Positions 9,799-20,149 of a stretch of 50,824 bases of DNA are shown in pieces. The notes below the pieces were generated by a model. It made no database searches, was not told the origin of the DNA, and was given only the letters and a program-made list of their open reading frames with translations. The DNA comes from Chlorokybus atmophyticus (lineage: Eukaryota > Streptophyta > Chlorokybophyceae > Chlorokybales > Chlorokybaceae), in the NCBI GenBank assembly GCA_009103225.1, contig RHPI01003020.1, positions 81,525 through 132,348 of the forward strand, read 5' to 3'. Position numbers and translations under genes: made by a program. How positions within the stretch are numbered: position 1 is the first letter of the stretch; each line of letters begins with the position of its first letter.

Positions 9799-11240
9799 AC
9801 TGTTGCTCCCCATGTGTTTGTTGACCGGGGAGATGCGGGTGGGCTCCCTTGTTGAAGATACCCCTTCCCTGGTTGACGCTAGTTTGCTGGCCAGGTGTTG
9901 GTCATGTTGACGATGAGGGCAGCGATTTCCCCAGTGAAATATCTGCTCAACGCCCCCAATTGAGCGCGTCTGATGCGCAACCTGTTCTCGTCGGTGGGAT
10001 GCTGCGGCCTGTTCACCCAAATGTTGGCATTTGATTCGGCACGGGTGTCGTTGATGAGGACGCTAGCTGGTGCTTCATCGATGTCCCGCTGGACATCTTC
10101 AAAGTCGTCCCGTTCGTGACGACGGACCACCTGTTCTTACTGTTCACGAAACTGGCGAGCCCGATCCAGTGTATAGAAGTGGCGGCATTGCTCACGCCAT
10201 GAACATGTGTCCAAATCAGGGTCGTGCCCAGCGGACGCACAGCAAATGCCCGAAACAGCTGAACCACCTGCGGGTCTAAGTCGTCGAAGTGGTCCAGGTT
10301 GGACGGCTCTTGGTTGGGTGGTGCCAGCAATGCAAGATGCTCCGGTGCCGACCGATGGCGGTTGTACAGATCCCGGAACATAGTGAGGGTTTCATCGGTG
10401 ATGCGAAGGCTGCGGAAGTCGTGGCCCAGCTCCTGACGATGAAGAGGGACAGTGTCGACACCATATAGCAGGGCATCCTTGTCGATGCGCCACATAAACT
10501 GGTCACCTTCAATGTGCGCGGGGGTAATTGGCATGCCAGCGGCTGTACGTGTTGGTTCTTGTCTGATTGGGAACAGTGCTGCCGGTACGTAAGCTGCGAA
10601 GGTTGAAATTGCCTCCGCTGTCGTGGACGTGGAGGGTCCCGCCCCCGTGGCAGCCATAGTGGACGTTGATAGTCCGGCCATGGTTGTTTTCAGGGCAGCA
10701 ATACCAAGGTGGGTGATGGTTGCAGTACCGGTTGGCTGCGCAGTGGAGTCAATAGCGGCGATGGTTGCTGTTGATGAGATGACTGCCATCGAATCGGCAA
10801 CAAAGACAGCTGAGGTTGCAACAATAGTTGTCGCAAGACTTTCATCAATGTTAGCGGTAGCGACTGTCGTGCATGGTGCTGCATCAGCTGCAGTGGAATC
10901 TGCGAGGGCTCCTGCCGATGCAGACAATGCCTCCGAGGCAACAGGGGTGTTGGCCGGTGAAGGCGCTGTGGTTGTTGCTGCTGTTGTTGCCTCTTGGCCA
11001 GCGGAACCAGTTGTTCCACCTGTGGAAGATGTCCCGGCGTCCCTTCAAGTTTGTCGTGGTGGCTATATGCGGGTAGGGGGGGGTAGATTTCTTACGCTTC
11101 ACTCCCATTGCTGCCCATCGTGCCGTATAGCATGCGCGATTTTCATCCTCCATGCCTTTTAGCATCGCGTGCAGCTCATCCATCCGTGACGTGAGGGCAG
11201 CAACCACCTCCGTGTCCGTCTCACCGTCAGGGTGGATCAC
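9799..11240 (-). pseudogene. Degraded gag-like gene with Thr/Ala-rich linker (element D)
   Basis: From an ATG at 11240 on the minus strand comes a short coiled-coil start (ALTSRMDELHAMLKGMEDEN) with a KRKK basic cluster. After a frame change there is a Thr/Ala/Ser-rich linker of about 130 residues, then a globular part (10,480-10,140, QFMWRIDKDALLYGV). A further frame change near 10,130 leads to DEAPASVLINDTRAESNANI and TDENRLRIRRAQLGALSRYF. The gene runs into the LTR of element C. I do not recognise a family. The position among retroelements and the N-terminal coiled coil suggest a structural or Gag-like protein. Confidence 0.4.
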
Positions 11241-12038
11241 ACGTTTTCACCCTTGCGGGACTTGTACTTTGCGCTTCTGCGCACATTCCCACCACAGACC
11301 GGTACAAAGGTGGAGGAGTTGCGTCACTTCAGGCGCAAGGCAGGGGAGGATCTTCCACGCACTTACACCCGTATGGTCAAGCTGCTGAAGGACACCAACT
11401 ACAAGATCCTCAGCGACGAAGCTGCTGCAGTGTTCGTCAGCCAACTTGAGCCTCCACTGAACACAACGGTGGACAACGCTCTCAACAATACCCGACCACA
11501 AAGGTATTCGCTGCTTCAAGCCTTTAAAACAGCCCAGGCAATCCATGACCGCCAGGTGTGGATGTGAGCCGTGCTGGATATGAACTCTGGTCTCTTACGT
11601 GCTTCTGCCTCTGCTCAAGACCCCAACCGACGTGATCGCAAGTCTTATCCCACCAACACACCCCGGTCTCCTACGAAGTCAGCTCACCCTGCACTACCTG
11701 CTTTTGTCGTCGGCCATCCGTGTGGTCGACACGGCCACTATCAGAAGGACTGCACGGAGGAGAACGGGAACCTGGTGTGCGACCACTGCCGCAAGAACGG
11801 ACACTTGGAGGCCGTTTGCTGCGCCAAGCGCCCTAAGTTAAGACCCTCAGGCAGCTACGATGGCAGCAGCGGTTACAATAACCACAACAACAACGGCAAC
11901 AAGGGCAAGGAGCTAGCCAACAACGGCTATCGGGGGAAGAACAACCCGCCGAAACAACAACAAAACCATCAGGTTGGACCCAAAGCAGGCAACGCTGCCT
12001 GCAAGTCGCCGGTGGTGCACCGGGTTCTCGCATGCTGA
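11232..12038 (+). pseudogene. Ty3-type Gag C-terminal half with zinc knuckles
   Basis: A plus-strand frame matches the retrotransposon Gag domain (FRRKAGEDLPRTYTRMVKLL). It hits one stop at 11,565 and continues in another frame with two knuckle-like motifs. The second, CDHCRKNGHLEAVC, is a perfect CCHC. The first (PCGRHGHYQKDC) lacks one Cys. An Asn/Lys/Gly-rich tail follows. No N-terminal half precedes it on this strand. The missing half appears on the opposite strand immediately to the right. Confidence 0.65.
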
Positions 12039-12039
12039 C

Positions 12040-12871
12040 GGAGACTGAAAACAGTGCGCTGCCTGCAGCGATGTCTCAGGTTCCCTGAGTCCTTGTCCGG
12101 ATTGAAGTATCAGGTACGGTGGCGCGCTGTCGTGCTTGTGCTTCTTCAAGCGCAGTTTGCTGTTATGCCATTAGCCTGAACGCCAAGAGTTGTACCTGGG
12201 ACCGGCGTGCTTGTTGCGCTGCTGTCAACTCGCGGTCGACCAAGGCAGGATCAACCGCTGGTATATCTGCTTTAGCTGTCAACTGCTGGGGCCAAAGCTT
12301 CCGTAAGAGTAGGGCCTTACAGTGGGGCAGCTGGGACAAGGGGCGTGGTAGGGAAGCCAGGAGTTGATGCTTCCATGGGCAGGGCTCCGGTGCCGGCCAG
12401 AACTCCGTACCCTCCAATCTCATGCTGTGCAGCAACTGACCTATACACCTCATGTGCCTCGTGGTCTAAGCAAGTTGCAGCCATGCGAAAAAACAGTACA
12501 TCTGATCAGTTTGGAGTCTTAATCGCATAATAGCTCAGCCTGGAGTCGAACATGATGATCCATTCGTTCAGTGGTGTTGTGCCAGGACGTCCGGAGAAGG
12601 TGAGACCATGAGTGGAGCCGGATGCCTCCACGTCGTCGCTGTTGAGCTGATCGATGAAGCTTTCAACTTGAAGACGAGACTGGGTATGTCTGGAACGGGA
12701 TACTGGTGAATACTGGGGGCTGTCGCTATTGTCGTCGCCCTCTCCTTCGTCGTATCGTCCGTAGGATAGGTTCGCGCCCAACCAACTGCCGAAGTCGCTA
12801 GTGGTCTCCTCGGTCACAGGGTAAAGCCCGTACCGATGAGTGGACTCTCTGACTAGTGTAATCTCACTCAT
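12040..12871 (-). pseudogene. Gag N-terminal half on the opposite strand
   Basis: From ATG 12871 the minus strand encodes an acidic, Ser-rich start and then the typical Gag entry motif FSGRPGTTPLNEWIIMFDSR. A frame change follows near 12,505, and then a Gln/Ala-rich helical stretch (ALVDRELTAAQQARRSQVQL) with stops. It reads toward, and meets tail-to-tail, the plus-strand C-terminal half that ends at 12,038. The two may be one gag gene whose distal part was inverted. Confidence 0.5.
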
Positions 12872-12988
12872 GCAAGTGGCACGATGAGCGCAGGAAAGAT
12901 CAAGGCAGAGTGTGTGTGCTCTACTGGTGCTCCCCCAATGCTACCACTCAACACACTAGTGCTTGTAGATGCACTATGTGCTGGCAAT

Positions 12989-13306
12989 GATAACACAACA
13001 CTGATGCAACCAGCGCCGCTGAAAGAATGCAAGCCACGCTGATGCACGGCACTCAGTTGTTTAAGGGGATGACACTGCAAGTTAACAAGCCACTACTAGA
13101 GGTAGTGCTGCTTATACAGTTCCTCAAATGAGGTCAGGATACTTCCACTATTAAGTAAGGTGTGTGAATGCGGCAACTCGTGGATACCACACTCTGATGC
13201 GAACTACACAACGTGCACCCACACAACCACAATCACATCAAGTGACAAGCAATGCACGTGTGCATACACTGCACATTCACACGTGTAGATGCGTGTTGGC
13301 CGAGAC
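12989..13306. repeat. 318-bp repeat, copy 1
   Basis: The segment from GATAACACAACACTG to TTGGCCGAGAC recurs with the same length and apparently almost no change at 18,984-19,301. Copy 1 lies just upstream of the minus-strand Gag start, so it may be leader or LTR sequence of that Ty3-type element. I see no clear TG...CA ends. From 13,307 to 14,280 I see no supported gene, only a short GCGTGC-type repeat near 13,780. Confidence 0.8.
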
Positions 13307-14299
13307 GATGAGGTGATGCAGTCACATCAAGCCACAACCTTCAGAGAGCAGGTACCGAGCACTCAAAAGATCAACATCCGTACTTCTTAGGTACAAGTCT
13401 TTCAGCTCTCACTTATAGTGTCATCAATGTACACAAATTAATTCTTAAGCTCTTATAGTCAAGTTACATCTGTTTAGTCCTAAGATAACGGCTAATTTAC
13501 AAAATGACCTGGATTAAGCCTAAGTCAGAACTTGCAGCGGATCAGCTCGCACGGATAATACTGGGTACCTACGACGACTAATTGACAACTGCTTTGTGTC
13601 GCGTGGGACTCATGCCAATAGCCGGGGTCGATGTTAGGATGTAGGGATGACTGATAAAAAGGGTTATCGATGCTGGTAGCACGGGAACGACGCCTGGCCG
13701 TAGGCATCAACGAGGAAGTTGGCCCCTCCTGGACCGCTAGCAATACAGTATGAGCATCATGCCTCTGTCACCACTATGCGCGTGCGCGTGCGCGTGTTTT
13801 CTTTGCATGTCACCCGCACACACATGGGGTGTGCGTGCATTGATCAGTCAGCCATTCGCTGTGCATGTGTATGCCACAAGCAGGAGTGGATGTGTTGCGA
13901 GGCAGCGCGCCCGTGTACACGCTGCTGTCTTCAGCACCCAACGTAGTGTGGGTGATCAAACGAGAGATAACTCAGGTTAACACCATCACACACATTGCAA
14001 AGTACGACACATCCTAAACATACTGACCAACTTGTGGGTATGTGTGCAGTACGCCTCTATCTTGTACGCAAAGCGTGAAATTCGTATCGCCTTCGCGAAG
14101 CTGACGTCATCGCACGTTAACGTGATAGTACCGTAATGATATATATATATAACAACCCGCACTCAAATTTAAGAGTCATGTTTTGTTATTTTGACAATAG
14201 GGTCAATGAATGCATAGATCTTTGTGTTGCTAAGGCCTTAAATACTTAATGGAATGTACAATCCAAGGCAATTCGGAAGTTATCTTTTGATTGTAATGT

Positions 14300-16258
14300 A
14301 TGTCGCAGTACTGTGTTGCAGGAGCGATACGCTGCCGCATTGCAAGCGTCTGTAGAAATACTAACATGCCGACACCGATGTTGTGGCAATGTCGTCACCG
14401 ATGCGATTCGTTTGCAATGGGACGGCACGCATGACCACTATCACGCGCATGATATCGCAAGAAAACAACTACAAAGCGGTGGTACAAGTGCAGCTAACGA
14501 TGCTGCAGTCAGTCAATGCAAGGGGAGTTAAAATGTATATGACTCATGCACACGCGCAGGCGCGTACGCACGCACACGCACACAAACACGCACACGCACA
14601 TTGTCTATCAACCGGTTGCGTGCTGCATTAGCGAATCGGCAAATCCGCGTCGGGATTGACGGGCAGCTTGCCGGTTACGCTTACGGGGCTCACACCGATG
14701 AACACGTTCTTGCGCGAGCCTACGAGCCTCGTACGATGTGAACATCACACCCTTTGTGTGAATGCTGAATGACAGGAAGCCTCACAGCTTCACTTGGCGA
14801 CTAACTCAGCCTACAGCGGAGTGTGCGTGGGTGCGTGCGTGCTTGCATGCGTACGTGCGCGTGTGCGTGCGCGTAATGCCTTGTAACTTGAACGCATACA
14901 CGCACACGCACACGCACACACAGGTGTACCTCATCGATGGTAACGTATTGTTGTGGCGAGCATCGAGGTGTAGTCATGTGCGAGGCGGGTTACTTAACAC
15001 AACAACAATGGGCTACGCGCCCGATCGCTCTGTGGGTGAGGATTGCGCTTGTTAAGCCCTTGGAATTGATTACGGTAAAGACAACTGCCATTACTACCCC
15101 AACAGTAACCGGTTTTTAAAGTGCTTTAATGCCAGCACAAATGCCACTTTCCGCGGATGGGCTGAGGTGTGCAACATGTGTCAGTATGTATCATTTGCCA
15201 TATTAAACACATGACTCAGATTTTCATTATAACACATATTTCATCTTTTTGCGGACGGTAATTGGCAACTACATGACAGCGGTGACACACACAGCAACTT
15301 GGACACTTTGTCTTTTGAGTAATACGAGGCCGGTGTTGACTACACCAAGCAAGCGGTTAGCGTCGCACAGAAAGTCATGCGAGTGAAAGAGGAAGCAACA
15401 TCAAGGACAACAACGACAAGCCTGTGGAGGAGCAGATACATGTTGGTTTGTATCGCGCACACCGACATCACTGAGTGACTTCTACCAAGAAAGCAGCAAC
15501 ATCACTTCTGTTTATGTTATACACACCACCCAATGCTTAAAACGTAATTCGAAAGTCCAATTTCATTCGCACGGAAGGGAGGATTACATCATCAAGTTTG
15601 AAAATACTTATGATGCAATTGATGATGACACGTTCACCGTGCTTTTTACTACCGACCCCCAACATAATGCTTTACGCGTTGTTATGTTGGAAGGTATTGC
15701 GAGCCGCGCCAAATCACTGTGAACACAACTTGTTAGGTGGTAGGATGAACATTGTGCATAGTGTTTTCACTCAACTGGCCATTGTCAATATATACATAAA
15801 ATGGTTGCAGCTTATGCCCAGGATAAAAAAACATGGGCTGCTGAGTCATTGCACGGCTTGATGCAAAGCTAGCCAGTATGCAAAGTTTCCCTGAGGTAGT
15901 TGATTATTGCACCTTTTTTTCACGCTCTGTCCACTTGAAACGTGGTGCATGTGCAACCAGCTTGAATTTGCCTGTGCGTGTTGCGATTCGCCTGCGGCCT
16001 TTCGTGTGTGGTTAGTGGGATTGAGTTACAGGCTGCACCAACCTGTGTGGTGATTCACATCTGTATGAGGAAAATTGTGTGCAAGTGGCTCACCATAGGG
16101 TATTATGCAATGCACAGTTTGCCCAACAAGTAGTAACATCACTTGGCATACAAGCACAATCAAGCTACCAGTGGTTGATCCGTGCTGCCACCTCATTGAA
16201 TGACTGCAGTTCAAATGATTATCACACAGAAGGTGCAGAAAGAAAAATCCATCAGTAG
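14300..16258 (+). other. Unrecognised plus-strand gene or relic, exons uncertain
   Basis: Several blocks look coding between (CA)n-rich introns. One follows an acceptor at about 14,322 (ERYAAALQASVEILTC). One lies at 14,632-14,740 (RVGIDGQLAGYAYGAHTDEH). A clear one is at 15,541-15,720 (DYIIKFENTYDAIDDDTFTV and ALRVVMLEGIASRAKSL). One lies near 15,860-16,010 (FPEVVDYCTFFSRSVHLKRG). One starts after an acceptor at 16,031 and ends at a TAG at 16,256-16,258 (LCNAQFAQQVVTSLGIQAQS). I recognise no domain and could not join the exons consistently, so it may be decayed. It converges on the glutathione peroxidase gene with about 105 bp between stop codons. Confidence 0.35.
14538..14922. repeat. CA/CACGCA microsatellite tracts
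   Basis: Alternating purine-pyrimidine tracts at 14,538-14,606 and 14,815-14,922 (CACGCA and GTGCGT units) lie between the coding blocks of the unrecognised plus-strand gene, apparently in its introns. Such tracts can form Z-DNA. Confidence 0.6.
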
Positions 16259-16363
16259 GTGTCGCACTACAATGCCTCTAAACTTCTGCGGCATAGCTCT
16301 ACTCTACAACAGCGCAAAAATGAAGCTCAAATGCTTGTGTGCTTTGACCACAGATTTGCCTGT

Positions 16364-18006
16364 TTATGCCTGCAGCAGTTGCGCGATCTTGGACTCGGAC
16401 AATTTTGGGCTATCTTTGTTGCGCTCCACCACATTGCCATCCTAAAGCACATGAGAACAACAACTCAACAAGATACGAAGAGCAACAAGTCATTGGCAAC
16501 ATCAGGACCGCAATTCGTACCTTGTCAATGATGAACTTGGCGGCAAAGTTCCAACGCACGTCTCCTGAACACGTCTCGCAAGCGCCCTTCAGGTACTTGT
16601 ACACCTCCGAGGTCTTCGGCCCGTTCACATCAACCTGGGTGCAACGACACATCACCAAGAGAAGCTTATTCAGGATGTCACAAGTTGTCATGCGCAACAC
16701 GCTGGATTGGTAATTGCCTTTCGCACCTTGTCCATAAGTAGAAACTGTGCGCCATACTTGGAGGCAAACTTCTTGATGTCCTCACCACTTCCGGGCTCCT
16801 ATTTGGACAGTATATTCACTTGTGCATGTATACGGGGCATACATCAACCTGCCAGATCCTTGCGTGTATGAAGTGTGATCAACTTGTAAGTGTGGGGGTG
16901 CATGTGGGTGTTTGTGCATACATTCGTAGATGCGTGCACACAGACACGCTCACGCACTCATGTGCACGCAATGTCATTGTGTGCGCGGGTATCAAGTGTA
17001 ACCCCATGCGCATGCTCGTGAGCAAGAGCGCATATCTGTGCATGCATATGTGGTTGTAGGTAATGAAGACAACTGATGTTGATTTTGCAACAGATGTACA
17101 TAATGGTAGGAGTGAATGTAACATCCTCTTTGTCGCCTAACGACACCAATGCAGGTAACAGGCACAATACCTGTCCGCCAAACTGATTGCAGGGAAAAGC
17201 CACAATCTCAAGGCCCTTGTCTGCATACTTCTTGTGCAACTCCACCAGCTCCTGCGTGTCCACATACATGCTAATGAGCCCATTTTGCCAGTGTGCAGCG
17301 GACAGCATATGCGTCACAAGAACAGTTGGGTACACAGACCAACTGGACCACGTCGAGAACAACTGGACCCTTACCGTGTAGTTTGAGTTCGTGAAGCCAC
17401 ACCTGAGAGAACAAGCAACCACGCAATGAAAATTAGAACAGTTAGTCATTGTGGTAACCACAGTGCATGCATACTTGCTGCGGTCAATGTGACTTACTGG
17501 CTTGCGACGTTGGTCACGAGCACAACCTGCGCAACCACATATAATCAATGCAAGAAAACGCCAACGTATTGACAATATTTGCTGATGAGGACAGCGTCTT
17601 TAGACATGCATGCTTAGCAACTTTTACGTTATCAACTACTAGGCACAATGGGATGAGGGTTGTACTAGAGGATTGTCATAGTTGAGTTTTAGCTGCACGG
17701 AAAACCCTGTAACGCTTGGCTCATCACCTTGACTGTGCATCCACATGTAAGTTACACATGCGCTTCAGGTTGAAGTCAAACCCTAACCCTAACCCTTACC
17801 TTCCCCTTGAACCTCTGCTCGAAGTCCACCTCCTTCCCATCAATGTCCTTGGCTTTGAGCGCATGGAACCCCGCAGCCATGGCGACGGTGAAACCTCTCC
17901 GGCCGGGCCTACCTCCCACCCTTACACCGGCGGCAAGTCGCCGCGGCAGAGGTGCCCGGGTACCCAAGAATAAGGAGGACGATGACAAGGACGTCGCCAA
18001 CGCCAT
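16364..18006 (-). CDS. Glutathione peroxidase, plastid-targeted (7 exons, 202 aa)
   Basis: The gene encodes a thiol peroxidase reducing H2O2 or lipid hydroperoxides. Minus-strand exons are 18006-17800, 17526-17498, 17402-17375, 17251-17171, 16798-16727, 16634-16521 and 16441-16364 (stop TAA). Every intron is GT-AG and phases match throughout. Residues 1-42 are Ser/Arg/Gly-rich without acids, a typical plastid transit peptide. Catalytic tetrad: Cys80 ([14 protein letters not shown]), Gln115 ([12 protein letters not shown]), Trp167 and Asn168 (WNF). The active-site codon is TGT, so Cys and not selenocysteine. The helix after QEPG reads [12 protein letters not shown] and lacks the resolving Cys of plant thioredoxin-dependent enzymes; a C158-x-x-C161 pair is present instead. 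The start ATG is chosen because it gives the transit peptide and full family length. Confidence 0.93.
17778..17800 (-). repeat. Telomere-like repeat at a splice donor
   Basis: Intron 1 of the peroxidase gene starts GTAAGGGTTAGGGTTAGGGTTT on the sense strand. This is two to three TTAGGG units beginning directly at the GT of the donor. It is too short to be a telomere and lies inside a gene. Confidence 0.8.
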
Positions 18007-18983
18007 GCTGCAATGCGAGTGTGAACGATACTGGCGAAACGCGACGCCAACAGCAAGGGCATGGATATAACCTGGGAAGGAGCTAACAGGCGCCGATATC
18101 CGTCGCTTTGTGATAGTCGGAGTGACACGTAAGTCCAAGAGCACCTGACAGTACTAAATTAGTACATGTAGCCTGGTCCTAAACTGTGCCTTTGCAACCA
18201 CCCACAACATGCTAGCAACATGCTTATTCACGCATCTGTTATGACGTGTGATGGCACAAGCTACACACAGAGCGTATAGGGATGACCTCATTGAGGTTGG
18301 ATGTTCAGTAAAGACCTTTCATATCACAAGTTTGTAATGCAATGAATGTATTGTGTGATATGCCTCAATTATGCAATCTACATAACATGGCATGCTCCAT
18401 TCAATCGTACAAAGCTTGCATGCATGAATGCGCAATGAACGCATTATAATGGGCTAACCCAAATTTATGATATAGGCGTAATGGCACACATGCCGTTGTA
18501 CTACTAGTTTGTAACATAGTAAAATAATATTATAAACAGACCATTCAAATACACTTCAGAACCTTTATTAGCCTCGCCTATGGAAACTCTTTCACCGCCT
18601 CCCCTCCTCAAGACAACACCGCGCCTTGCTTTGGCTTATCGCACATAACGCCCTTACTTCCGGAGAGCGTCCTCATCACTTTTGTAAGTTGGACTCCATC
18701 TATTTATCTTAGTTCTACAGACCAAAAGTGTACCCTTCACATCTTTGTTCATTTGCCCGTTGCTGCTTTTCTTCGATCTTTTGTAACCTCTCTCATGTCT
18801 CGCGTTGATGGCTGCTGTTCTCTCGCCTTCGTCCTTGTTGTTTGAGGTTTGCAGACCGGTTCGTCCCGTCTTTAGCCAAGGCGGATTGGCATCTCAAGCG
18901 TAAAGACGTATGTGTGGCATGTAACTTGCGAACAAACGACTTTAATGTGGGTGGTGGTGGTGAGTGTGGGTGTGTCGGGGGGG
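18007..18983. other. Intergenic region upstream of the peroxidase gene
   Basis: This stretch must hold the promoter of the minus-strand peroxidase gene. I see no coding frame with support. It is AT-rich around 18,300-18,550 and ends in a GTGGGTGGTGGTG tract and a run of eight G at the start of the 318-bp repeat. Confidence 0.4.
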
Positions 18984-19301
18984 GATAACACAACACTGAT
19001 GCAACCAGCGCCGCTGAAAGAATGCAAGCCACGCTGATGCACGGCACTCAGTTGTTTAAGGGGATGACACTGCAAGTTAACAAGCCACTACTAGAGGTAG
19101 TGCTGCTTATACAGTTCCTCAAATGAGGTCAGGATACTTCCACTATTAAGTAAGGTGTGTGAATGCGGCAACTCGTGGATACCACACTCTGATGCGAACT
19201 ACACAACGTGCACCCACACAACCACAATCACATCAAGTGACAAGCAATGCACGTGTGCATACACTGCACATTCACACGTGTAGATGCGTGTTGGCCGAGA
19301 C
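18984..19301. repeat. 318-bp repeat, copy 2, bounded by gap marks
   Basis: This is the same sequence as 12,989-13,306. It is preceded by a G-run and followed four bases later by a single N (19,305). The boundaries coincide with assembly joints, so this copy may have been placed by gap filling rather than being truly present here. From 19,306 to 20,149 there is only a 22-base G-run with an N (19,502-19,524) and no supported gene. Confidence 0.7.
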
Positions 19302-20149
19302 AGANCTACAAATGGTAGCAATGATTACTAACTCATGGTACCGTTTGCTTGCATCAAACCAAAAACTGTAGCTCTTGCATGCATGTGCAACATGGCACGC
19401 TCCAGCGAGCAATGCATAAACTTTAACATCTGATTCCAGCAAAGCTCCACTGGCAATGCTGGAAAAAAACAAGAGCGCAATGTACCCCTTGATCCCCACG
19501 AGGGGGGGGGGGGGGGGGGGGGGNCAAGTTTCTACGTCGTGTTCAACACGAGCATTTGCATGAGCAACAAAACACGCCAGCACTCCTCTTACTCCGCTGC
19601 AGGCACGCATGAATATATGTTTCCAATTTTATACTTAAATGCGTAGGTTGACACACGCACGCAAACGTTCATTCCAATGCGGGCAGCAAAACCTGAACAT
19701 GCCCCTGCAAAATCTGTCTACTCACGTTTCCACCCATATTAGCTACTACACACGTGCGCAACACAACTCTCCGCACCTCCCCTGATGCATCAGGACGCCT
19801 ACAGCATCCATTCCGCTCTTAGCAGGTGGTCACGCGACATCGAGCAACAATCGTGAAGCAGGCACAGAGTCAGGCAGTAAGCAGCTGAAATTTTCTCTCT
19901 CTGTGAAGTCAAGCTCCCTATGGAAGCCCCCTCTGCAATCGCCCATCAGTCACTTTGCGGCGGGCAGAAACGACAGCAAAGTTCGTGGCTCCAGCCTGCT
20001 GACCGCTACGATCTTGGAACAAGACGGCACGACTGTTGTTTACACCTGACCCTTCAATGCAGCAATGAGGCCACTGAATGAGAATTCTCAGCACGCAATC
20101 TCGGCAAGGCTGACGCCCTCACTGTTGTACACGGCGAGGCAAGGGTAAC

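Noticed and set aside
13745-14640. Protein frames in the GCGTGC/CACGCA tracts
   Set aside because: These are low-complexity readings of alternating purine-pyrimidine repeats.
17778-17800. Chromosome end
   Set aside because: Only two to three TTAGGG units are present and they lie inside an intron of an intact gene.
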